A DNA stretch of 64,000 nucleotides from Ganoderma boninense. Its lineage: Eukaryota; Basidiomycota; Agaricomycetes; Polyporales; Polyporaceae. The stretch is from the NCBI GenBank assembly GCA_002900995.3, contig CM035313.1:2046001-2110000 (forward strand). Direction: 5' to 3'. Positions within the stretch are counted from its first letter, which is position 1, and every line of letters begins with the position of its first letter. A program made the position numbers and the translations under genes. The notes beneath the pieces are model-generated. The model did not search any database and had not been told where the DNA came from. It saw only the letters and a program-made list of their open reading frames with translations. Below are positions 11,021 through 21,774 of this stretch, piece by piece.

Positions 11021-14000
11021 CGCGATCGCGGTAAACGCTCCCATGTGTAGTGCGTTGCAGGGACGTTCCGGGGATTCTGCGACCATGTGTATTCATTATA
11101 TCAGATTACAGCATCATCCTTATCATGGTGGGAGCCTTGACAAGGAACGCGATCTGAAGCTCGACACACTTAGACTGCGCTGACATGAAGAAACTTCTTG
11201 TCCGCGGCCTTCCCTCACCTGTGCGAAGCCCGCAAGCTGTCTTCGACACTCGGTACGTCCTGCACTTCACATGGACGTGGCATACAGTTTCGAGAGAGAC
11301 GGTACAGCCAGAACGTTGTGACGCATGTCTCAGCGTAGGATGGGCTCACGGCGGGCGTTACGCGGTCTGCTCGCAGTAGTTCATTTACCATTCGTGCGGC
11401 ATCGACGCAAAACAATGAAAGGCACGATCCGGGGTCCTCGCATTACGCGTCGTCCATACTAGTACTAACTGCTTTCATGTACCTCAGGACACGTTCTTCG
11501 CTGGTCCGCTCCCGGCCTGCCGGATGTACCCGCGACTGCGTGACATGAACGAACAGACGTTCCTCCGACATCGCCTGCCCGCCCATGCAACGTTGGTTCG
11601 TTTGGGGATGGCTGGCGCGTTGACTGACACGTGTATCCTTCGTCAGAAACACGCGTTTGGTTGGCCCCTTGTCGTCAGCAACCGACCAACCAGATCTCCA
11701 GCGACTACAGCCCAATCATTGTTCTCCGACGGCGACATACGAGCGACCTCGCGTCCCCGACACTGGCTGAGATCCACCGGCGCGAGCGCCAGGAGCCTCC
11801 AAAAACGCAAGGCGCGCTCCGAGCGCAACCACCTCCCCAGGGATCTTCGCGTTCTACCCCGAAGCCCGATCACACGTCGTCGCCCATCTCGGATCTTATA
11901 GTGACGACTAAACTTCAAGATGATTGAGTGCGATAATGCGGCGCCTGGGGGAGCTCAGGACGGGTTTGGAACCAGTTAAGGTTCGTGCGTCTCAGTTCTG
12001 GGTCCTTGCTTCTGGGAGCGCATCGATAGAGCTATATCGCCGAGGGGGCCCACCATCAGTCCCCGATCAGTACACAGTGGCCAGCGCCAGCTTCGGGACG
12101 GGTGCAGTGAAACACTCGTGCACGGAACGGCTTCGCACGGCCTCGACGTTCTCCGACACTTGAACCCACGTCCGTTCGAATCCGAGGGGCTCGCGTCGGC
12201 CGTCTGGACCTGGCGCAATTAGTGCGCGAGCCCCTGCCTCTGCCGTCGCCTCGTCGCCTCGTCGACGTCTCACGTTTGGCCCAACACGCTCCATGCGCGA
12301 CCTAGCGGCGTTGCCGGCGGCGGGAGCAAAGGTGGCGACACTAATGCGGGGAGCCCCCACTGCCGCCGCTGGCACGACAAGCACGCGCCTCCCGGCTCCT
12401 GGCGCATGCCTGGGGGCCACCATGGCGGGGCGCGTTCTGGGCGGTCGACTTATGCCCGCATTCGAGGGTACCATCGGCGGAGAAAACCTGCCTACTGCGG
12501 TCTTGGTCGGCGCCGCGGGAGAAGAACTTGAGGCCTTGTCGGACACACCGCATGCTGGCGCGGGACGTGCTGTGCACCGCTCCATCGTGCGTCGTGCGGC
12601 GGCGGTGGGATTTACCCCACCTTCGCGGGCGAGGGACGCTCCCCCGGTCTCGAGGGTAAGTAGTCGCGCCGGCGCGCTCGCCCGCCCTGTGGACTGGCGC
12701 GTTGTCGGGGCACGGGGTCCTAATATGGGCAGAGACGCAGCTTGGGGAACGAGCGGTCCGGACACGGTTTGCTTCTCCCCCCCAGAAGGGAGGGGCCCTG
12801 GGCCGCGTAGCGAAGCTTCACTTCGTGGGTGGTCTAGATTGGAGGCGATCGCGTAGCATGTCTGCACGCGCAGGGAAGGGGAAGACGGATGAGGCCGACG
12901 AAGATGGGTGCGAAGTTACCCATGCACTGGGCCAGGCGCAGCGTTTCCAACACCGACAGAGACCCAGCGCAGCGTCTTGGCCAGTGATTTAGTCCCGACT
13001 CTCCGACCTTCGTGTTCGCGTTCGGGAGGCCTGGGAGCGTGACGACGACGCGTTCTCCGAACTCTGAACACGAAGGCGAAGGCGCAGTGCGCCTTTGTCT
13101 CAATAAATCCCGTTTTGTGATTTCCATTGGGCTGACTACCGGCTCGGCGTTGCCGCGGGCTTCCGGGCTGGCGATTGGCTGGAGGAATAGGGAGGAAACG
13201 GCACGAGTGCCCGAGGACAGCGAAATGAAGAGCGAGCCGTGTGTTCGCACCATCGTTCTGATCTTCCCAAGGCGCACGAGCATGCGAACATATGGGAGAA
13301 CATAAGGCGACAGGACCTCCCAACAAGTTGGTGTGATGTCAGAAGGGGCTTCGCTCGTGCGCCCATCGCCACACACCTTTTACCAATCACCTCTCCAGGG
13401 CGCGCACGTACGCTGGAGGAACGAAGGGGTGATGCTCCAGCGAGAGACACGTGAAGAGGGGTTTCAAGATGTGGGCACTATAACTCAAAGTGAAGTCTTC
13501 GAGGCCACTGGCGGTGGAGGCGCGCAGCCGATGGGGCAACTGCTGCGATTTTTGTGCTGTTCATCGCCCAATCCGCATTTGGACGAGAGCTGGAAGTCAT
13601 TCGTCTCCAGAGATGAAGGGCGACTTTGTATTTAGCCCAGACGCCCTTGTTTCCGGAAGGGTTCCAGACGGGAACAAGGGTATTGATCATCTCGGGGGCA
13701 TTTTTCCAACTCCTACAATTACCTTACCTAAGTCGACCTAAGTGGGTCTTATGAGAGCTGGTGCAGTTCCTAGCTATGTTCGTCATAACAATTGCCGCAA
13801 AGGACCAATGATGGGCCACGCTGCCTCCGTCCAAGAGATGCACCGGGTTTCAGCGACAGGCCCACGTATCCCAAGTGACTAAACAGCTCCGGTATGTGCA
13901 ACGACCACACCACCTTTGTGGCGCATGCTGCTTGGCTGACTTGCCTCCACGATAGCGCACGTAGTGCGGCGCCGCATAGGATTGTCACGCTGTTCGGCTT

Positions 14001-15420
14001 GGGCTCAACACCGATACCCCCTGCTGAGACCTCATGGCACGAAGCCATGCCACCTCCTGGCTTGGAAAGTGGTTCCTGTAAAAGCTCCGATATACGTAGT
14101 GCGCACTGCCACCGACCATGATGGGGCACCCCACTGTGCGCCGCAGGGTCTCGAGCGATTGAATGTTGAAGACCGGAAAGACGTGGGCCTGCATGGCCAG
14201 GCGACATTGCCCCGCCTACCTGCATCTGCCCGTTGGCCACGATGTGTATCGTTCGATTGGCGCAGGCCGCGCAGCATATGCTCAAGTCATGGGCAGTGAA
14301 TGATGGACCATGAGGCACATGTGGGTTCATTCCACTCAAGCAGGTGAACTGGTTACCGAATCGGATGAAGACCAGCACCAGGTTCGAGATCTACCTGAGG
14401 CTAAGCAGAAGGCGGGGCGCAAAGTGCGTCGTCGCCATCGTGTGAGCGAGGGAGAGGAGCGAGCATCATGTATTGGACGGCGACTTGGGAAATAGTGCGT
14501 GCGCGAGCTTCGGACTCGGCAATCTTGTAGAACGATGTTTGGAGAACCTTGCGGCATAGCTTCTGGAGACGTTGCGAATTGTCCATTGATTGACGTCGAG
14601 GCGTCAGTGGACTGAATTGCGTTGGACGTTCCGAGCCCAGAGTGCTGGGAGCGAGCTTGCCGATTGCGGGTATCACCGGGTAGAGGGAGGAGGAGTCGGA
14701 GCGTGTTGGCAAGTAAGATGAGGTGTAAAGTTTTGCCAGACGATTGGCCCTGTCTGAGCCGGCAAGAGGTCGCTACCAAGGCGAAGGCACCGGCGACAAC
14801 CCTGGCCGGATCGGGCGAAGGAAGCCCAGGGGAGGGCTCCGAGGATATTGACTTTCCTTTCGAGCGAGCCCCGGGCAGGCCGCTGCGACCCCAGAATATA
14901 ATACAAATTGAGACTGTCATGGTTGGCGCGCATTCTCAAGCCACCCTGTCACCCTTGGGATTGGGAGGAATGGGAGGAGACCGAGTCCTCGGGGATGGGG
15001 AGGACCGAGGAAGACGGTCGGCTGTGCGGCTGTGCGGCTGGGGACGGAGGGGGGACGATGGAAAACGGATGGAAAAGCGAAGGGACGTACATACGTCTGT
15101 CGGAATCTGGATGGACGAGGAGAGTTGCGGGAGGAAATGATGAGGAGGCGAGCGTGGGCCATCATCTGACTGCGAATTCGTCGAGAATCTAACCGGATTC
15201 CTGCCCCGAGGCGTCGGCGCTAAGCGTCACAACCCTGCACACCCTCAGCGACCCTACGCTTCCCCTGCTCTTCACTTCATATACGATGGGACCTACAAAG
15301 ACCCCGCCCTCCGTCCTCCCCCTTGCCCTCGCTCCGTCCCGCGTCCTCCTCAAAGCCCTCCCCTGCCCCCGCCCGTCCCCATCACGCCGTTCTTGCTCAC
15401 CTGCCATTTTAGCACCCCCG
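11021..15420. other. 4.4-kb region without a recognisable gene
   Basis: Between SPC3 and the zinc-cluster gene I find no conserved domain, splice-linked reading frame or RNA gene. The part from 12.1 to 12.9 kb is strongly GC-rich and is therefore open on both strands at once (plus 12293-12856 and minus 12067-12867), with Ala/Arg/Pro-rich, family-less translations. Several other frames of 60-200 codons look random. The last 150-250 bp, C/T-rich on the plus strand, are likely the promoter and leader of the zinc-cluster gene. Confidence 0.6.
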
Positions 15421-17014
15421 ATGTCTGCACAACAACTCCCGCAGCTCTCCCAGGGCGCTCCCGACTTCGATGCCGACTCCGATTACCTCGGCACTCCCGT
15501 CGACCCTCCCGCACACCAGCCATACGTAGCTGACTTTGAGCCTGTCGCGGGCTACTACCATCGTCCCGACGGCTACGACGGTCCCGATTACGTTGCTGGT
15601 CACGCCGCGTCCCAGTTCGCGCATGGCCCGGACTCCGGCTACTTTGGCCCATCCCCTCCATACGGCCTGCTTCTCCACACCTCGTATCCGGTAAGTCTCT
15701 CTTCTCTATGTGCGCGAAGCACCCCGTAATCCTTCTCGTTAGTTAACTATCTCCGACGGCTGCAATCAGTCCCCAGACAATTCTGTAGCCGCGTACCCCT
15801 TCGTTGCCCCGAACCCATCCGGGTCCAGCCTCAGCGACTCCCCAGCTAGTTCATACTCTGCGCGAGCGGAACGGGAGGCATCAGCCAATATCCCCAGCCC
15901 ATCCCTCGACCAGCCCAAGGTCGCGAGTGGCGTCGCCGCGCAGCTCGCCCTCCGCTCCTCAGGCTTGCCGTTCCCCCAGCACGACGGTGACACCTCAAGC
16001 AACGGCGACAAGACCGCGTTTACCAAGCCCAAGTTTCATCAGCAGGACCTCACTTGCGATACCGTAAGCCGCACCGCCCGCTCCACCCGGCCACGCGGCT
16101 AATTATTGTTATAGGCTATCGCTTGTTCCTTGCCTGACACTCATTCCTCCTACCACAATGTCGGCTCGTCCTTATTTGTGAGCCACCCCCTTTATCCGAC
16201 CAGGAACTACTTCGACGAAGGCTACACCGACTCGCCGATCGATGAAGGAGCTTATTGTGATCGGTTCCCAGAACAAGGTATGAACCGCAGCCTTCTCACC
16301 CCAATCATTGTCATGGACTGACGTCTCTGTTTAATGACTACCAGGCGGTATCGCCTACGAGCAGCAGCACGCCTTCGACAATTACCCGCACCCTGAACCC
16401 CATCCGGACTCACATTTCTTGTCTGGCCTGCCTAGCCACACCAACGTCCACTTTTACCAACCGCCCTCCTGCCCGTACTCATATCCCCGAATCGATCCTC
16501 CCGGCGAAGGGTCAGGGTATGGGTCTAGCCCAGTGTCTCCGTCGTCCGCTCGCTACCCGTACTCCTTGATCCATGCGCCGCGTCCACAGCAGGTCCACGA
16601 TATCCATACCCTTCACAACAGTACATGCCCCATGGACGATGCCCGGTCACTATTCACCTCGCATCATGTCCTCTCTATCCCGAGCATCCCGGCCCCGCCG
16701 CCTATACCCCGGCCATCATCCTTGATCGAGGACAGCCCCAAGAAGCCACTCACCTTGGCCTGCTTCTTCTGCCGCAAGCGGAAAATCGCGTGCCAAAGCC
16801 CACCTTCCAGCTCGCCCGATCGTACGTGCAAGTGAGTTCTCCGGTTGTTTTTCGTTGATAAATTGCTCGATACTAACCATGTGTGCACAGTCAATGCGCG
16901 AAGCGCAAGCTCAAGTGCGTGTACCCGTCGACCTCGCGGCGCGGGATCCGGCCACGGGTATACGACTTGTCCGACGAGCCCTACCGTCGTCCGTCTCTGC
17001 CGCTTTCGCATTGA
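15421..17014 (+). CDS. Zn(II)2Cys6 fungal transcription factor, zinc cluster near the C-terminus
   Basis: Predicted nuclear DNA-binding regulator. Exons 15421-15690, 15770-16063, 16115-16277, 16345-16831, 16891-17014; phases close to 445 aa. The binuclear zinc cluster reads CFFCRKRKIAC, 11 residues, then C-NQ-C-AKRKLKC, the exact C-x2-C-x6-C-x11-C-x2-C-x6-C spacing; it lies at about residues 381-413 and is split by the last intron between Cys4 and Cys5. The long N-terminal part is Pro/Ser/Tyr/Asp-rich and looks disordered. No fungal-specific transcription factor middle domain is seen, so the protein is short for this class. The in-frame ATG at 15286 is possible, but its extension (Pro/Leu/Ser-rich, C/T-rich DNA) looks like a leader, so 15421 is preferred. 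Target genes cannot be told. Confidence 0.9.
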
Positions 17015-19072
17015 ACATTTCTCGCTCGTCTTTCGCATCCACTCGCATCCATGTTGGGTCCGAGCCTTACCGGACTGTTGGCTCCCCTCCCCACCCCTTC
17101 GGACCCTCACTCTATCGCCCCGCCATCTCCGGCAGATCCATCTTAACGCCGTCATGCTCGCGCACCCGCCATCATCCATTTCTGTATCTTGTTCCCCGTC
17201 TACACGTTGTCGCCGTTATGAATCATCGCATCGTCTCCTCCGGTTGTTGTCTCTAGTAGTATAATTCGTACCCTTAGTGTTGCTTGGTGTCGACACGTTA
17301 TACCCACAGGGTCCCTGTCCCCTCATCCACTCTCGCATCGTAGCATCGAGTAGTCCATCCGATAGTGACATAGGACTGGCTCCAGACTAGTCATACATAG
17401 TAGTGAGAGGACACTGTTATGGAATGTCTGTCGTACCGCGGAATGTACCATATCTAGCGCCTCGCTATGCAGTAATAGCAGCATGTGCAATGCCACCCCG
17501 ACCGTCGATTCGCTGGCCGCGTCATGGGCACGCTCTCCGCCGGGGCAGCTGGTGTGATTGCCTACTCGACATGTCGTTATTAAAGGGGGCGCTATTCCTG
17601 GCCTGCGTCATGCATCGTGCGCGCGCACCCACCCCGCCGCATGCAGCCGAGGTTTAAGCCCATGGCCCGAGGCTATAGAAGCCCCCCCGGCGCGCTTCGC
17701 GGTGCTTCCTCCTAATGGACTGCCTCCGAACCCGCCTGCCCGACACGTAAAAGAATCCGAGCGTGGGCGCAGGCCGGAACAAGGAGGTGCGGCCCCAGAT
17801 GGTGCGCAGGCGCGGCGATTGGCCAGCGGCTTGGCCGAGGGGGATCTGCACGCATCTGGGGCGGCTCGGCGGGGGGAGCCTCGACCTTAATTTAGGCGGG
17901 GCGTTCAATGTCGACGCTCAGCGCTCAGGGTTCAGGCCTTAGGAATGCTTGTGGGCTGTGGGCGGCCAAGGCGGCCGTACGGGCTGCGGTGTCAGTATGT
18001 TCGAGATGTACATTCGTCGGCGAGCCGAGAGAGGCCCCGGTGCGGGGAGCCTGACAATGCGGCGATTGGCACGCGAGCGGCTGAAGGGAAGGGCCCGCAA
18101 GGAAATGGGGAGGAAGTTGAGAAGGGATTGGGAGAGGTGCTGCGACGGTGGTCGCTGGTCGCTGGTTGGTTGCGTAGGTGGCGTCAGACTGCCCAGGAAT
18201 GGGAAGGGCACCGCGCGATTGAATCGGACCAAAAATCAGAAAGTCGGGGGGATGATGCATCGAGATGGAGGCTGGAGGACAGTAACCGGCACCTGCCAGG
18301 CCCCTCTGCTCCCACACCATCACCGTTCCCGTCTGGGCCGCACTTTCGCGGAACCAAAATTGCAGGTGCGTGGGGATGTCGCCTCGGGATCTTGCGAGAC
18401 GGAATCGTGGTGCGGACTCGGAATGATGCGGACGACGCTGTCGAGGAGTCGGAGTTGTTGCCGTTGGTGCAGCTGCTGGGCAATATGGGGGCAGAATTTG
18501 TTGTCGATGACGGCATGGCGTTGGCACAAGCGGACCGCTTGGGACGGAACGCCGGTTGGGAGGAGGAGGGCGCAGGTGGACGGGCTGCGAGCGTGTCGAA
18601 ATGGCGGGCGTGCGTGAGCCTCGGAATTAGTTCGCCTATTCTGTCGGACACCCCCGGACAGGGCGAGCGTCGGCGACGTCCTGCTCGACTCCGCGAGAGG
18701 CAATTCACATGCCGGACGTAACCCATGTGTGAAGGTGGGTGCAAAAGTACGCGAACGCCGCGGAGGAGGACAAACGGCCGCACCGCACAACACACACGAG
18801 CCACGGGCGACGGGGTATGCGTACAATTCCAAGACAGACACCACGAGACACAAACGACACAGGAAACCGCGGAACGGAGCCATGCACATGCGCGACAAGT
18901 GCTAGTGAAGGGATGCGAGTCCAGCCAGTCCGAGTCCGTCGCAATGCAGTGCATGCTTTCTACTACATACATCTCTGCATCTATCCCACACAAGGCCCAT
19001 CTACAACGTCGAGAATGATGTCAAGTCCGTACCCACCCAGGTACGAAACGCTACCGTAGCACAAGGTCCAAA
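17015..19072. other. 2-kb region without a confirmed gene
   Basis: This lies between the 3' ends of the zinc-cluster gene (+) and the NIPA transporter (-), so both 3' UTRs fall here. A GC-rich core is open on both strands: plus 17945-18721 (258 codons, ATG start) and minus 18184-18993 (269 codons). Neither translation shows a known family, and they overlap one another, so at most one can be real. Confidence 0.55.
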
Positions 19073-21774
19073 TTACACCATGTCCGATCGATGCCTCGGG
19101 TTTGCGCTAGGGACCAGCCTTATTCCGCCCCCTGGCAGTCCAGTCTCGCTCGAATTCTCAGACGTGTCCAAGCTCTCCGTGGACTCCCTGTTCCACAGGC
19201 TGATGCTTTCCTCGCGGTCGTCATCGAGGTCCCCGCGCGGATAATGCCGGGAGCTCGGCGAGCGCGAGAAGAGCGGCAGGACGTGCAGACGGGATGACTT
19301 GCTCGGCGTCGACTGGCCGGCATGACCGCCAGGAGAGTTTGGTGCAGAGGCGGAAGAAGCGGAGGGGAAGGACGACATTGTCCCCGAGGGAGGCAACCCA
19401 TCGAGAGTAGGGCGCCGGCGAGCGGCGTCGCTGGCGCGCTCCAGGGTGGGTGGGGCCGTGAGGGGGATGGAGGGATCAGTGACGTCTTCCCTCGACTCGA
19501 TGGGGGGCAGGGGGATGAATTGACTGCCCGCTGTTGTAGGCGTCTGCTCGCCATTAGTCCCGACTACGGCTTTAGAGGACCAGCCACCGCTACTGACCGA
19601 GTCGTACTTGCTCCCGCTAGCGTGCGGCGCATTCCGACGCTCGTGGATCGCCGAATCGTCCCCTGAGCCAGGCACATGGTACGAATGCACCACGTCCTCG
19701 TTGCCGAACTTGATAGTTTGTTTCCGCTGAGAGAACGGCGAGCCAAGGACGGACGGCTGGGTCATCATCGAACCCCGCTCCCTGCCGTCCGGGGTTGCCG
19801 GCATGGGGTTGTCGAAGAGCTGGTGCCGCTTGACACCGGCAAGAGGATCGTCGTGCTGGCCTGGCAGCGGTGGCTGATTGCTGTACCGCGAGCGGATGGA
19901 ACCGGACGCGCGGCTGCTCATGCTCAACCGGCGTGCGCTGCGCGCCCGGATAATGCTGCCCATAGTGCCGAAGCTGCCTCGGAGCGCGTCCATGCCTGGG
20001 TCTTCAACGGCGACCAGACTCTTCTCGTCAACGCCCTCAGTATTGTTTCTCGCCGCCTGGAGAAGTAGTGTAGAGCGGCGGTCGAGCTTCTTGATCTGGG
20101 TTGGATCGATCTTTGACAGCTGGAGCACGGTGATCCCAACACAGATGACCAAAAAGCCCATGACGAGGGTGATGATCTGAACAACCGATGCCTGCAGCCC
20201 CTGGAACAACACGATGGTGGTCACTATCGAGAAAAATGTGACTGGAGCGCCGAGTTAGCGAACATGCTATGTCAAAGCTGGCAGAATCGACCCACAGATC
20301 ACGTAGTATGTCGGAGTGACTGCGAGGAGTGTCAGTTAAGCTGCAACAGGGCGGCAAACGACACATACCCATGGCTAGAGACAAATGTACGAGAGTCAGC
20401 CACAGATACACTAGGAAAGAGGAACTACTAACCCGTGTTGAAGAGCGCCAGCGCCACATTGAGATAGTACACCTCCGTGACTATCGGACACTCGTGAGTA
20501 CGGCACTCCCAATGCCAGACGTCAATATCTTACTTAATGTTACAGCGACGAATACCATAAGGAAGTAAATAAACCAGTGTTTGAACTGCCAACATGGCAA
20601 AATGAGTGAAGATACAAGCGATACGGCAACCATGCTAACCTGGTTGTCACCCATGGCTGTGGTCACGATAGCAGACCCCAATCCGGTCGTGACGCTGACG
20701 CTGATGCCTCCGATCATGCTACACACCATGATGTACCACAGCATGCTCTTTTTGCCGTATCTTTGTAGGGGGCTTAAGTGGTTACTCTGATGCCAAACGG
20801 GTCTAGTAACGCACCTTGGCGCAAAGAAGAAGATGATGACCAGAGCGGCGGCGATGAGGATGGACCCATACACCAAGAAGCCGGGGGACAAGAATAGCTT
20901 TTGGAACTCTGTGATTTGACCTATAGACGACTCCTGCGGGCCTGTGGCGAGGGATGTAAGGTTGGTATCAAATTCAGAACAGAGAAGGCTGTACCATTGA
21001 GCGCTATGATGACGGACCCAAGCTGACAGAAAGCGAACGAGCGGATTAGTCTGGCACCTAGGCGTGGTGCAGAAGAGACGGACGTACGACACAGAGACCG
21101 CATCCAAGCCAACCAAAGAAACTTAGTTTCTCTTGGAGGAATATGGAAGACAAGATGGCGCATATGACGACGGAAAGAGCGCCCATGGGGGTCTTAAAAT
21201 ACATGGGGAGTTAGGGAATGAAAGAAGAGAAGGTGACATCGACGTACGACGACAATAGCTTCAACGAATGCGTAGGCTGCGTGCGATGTGAGTCTGGTAG
21301 ATGGACCAAGAGTGTATGGCTAAGGAGTGGCATACCGGCGAAGTTACATAGCTCCCCAAGGATCATCACTTGAAAGGAAAGTCAATGGGGGCGGGGTGGG
21401 GTGAACATGGCTAGAGACGCACTTGTCATTCCGATCCACCATAGCGGCTTGACGAGGGTTAGGCGAGGACATGGGGGAAAATGGACAGACAACGTACCGA
21501 CTTGAGATATCCGACACCCTCTCCGGCGACCTGACCCTTTTGGGCCCTAAGAAGACCCTTCTTCTTGAAGACGAAGCTGGAGCCTATGAGGAAACCACTG
21601 GTAATAGCGAGGATGACGCCGACGATCTAGAACAATGGAATTAGCCAAGCAGGTGGTGGACGGATGAAGAGGGCGTGCCTTGAGGTTTCCAGAAACGGAG
21701 AGGGTCGCAGAGGCGGTGGAGGAGGCGGAAGAGACGGCGGATGTGGTGGAGGTGGGAGAGAGTGAGGAAGACAT
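19073..21774 (-). CDS. NIPA-type magnesium transporter, 14 exons with micro-exons
   Basis: Membrane protein of the NIPA (DUF803) branch of the drug/metabolite transporter superfamily, known for Mg2+ transport. Exons on the minus strand: 21774-21679, 21626-21498, 21447-21423, 21368-21336, 21276-21248, 21192-21088, 21022-20995, 20941-20815, 20760-20640, 20585-20534, 20480-20433, 20374-20369 (6 nt), 20319-20296, 20241-19073. All phases close and give 663 aa. Diagnostic stretches are GDNQFKHWFIYFLMVFVAVT and ALALFNTAMVTPTYYVIFTF, the second assembled across the 6-nt exon; about nine membrane segments span residues 33-340. The first intron has a GC donor (AAG/GCACGC). After the membrane core comes a Ser/Pro-rich cytosolic tail of about 300 residues, typical of fungal members. 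The N-terminal 30 residues are Ser/Thr-rich with no clear signal peptide. Confidence 0.95.

Noticed and set aside
15286..15420. N-terminal extension of the zinc-cluster protein
   Set aside because: The 45 extra residues are Pro/Leu/Ser-rich, encoded by a C/T-rich stretch that looks like a leader; kept only as an alternative start.
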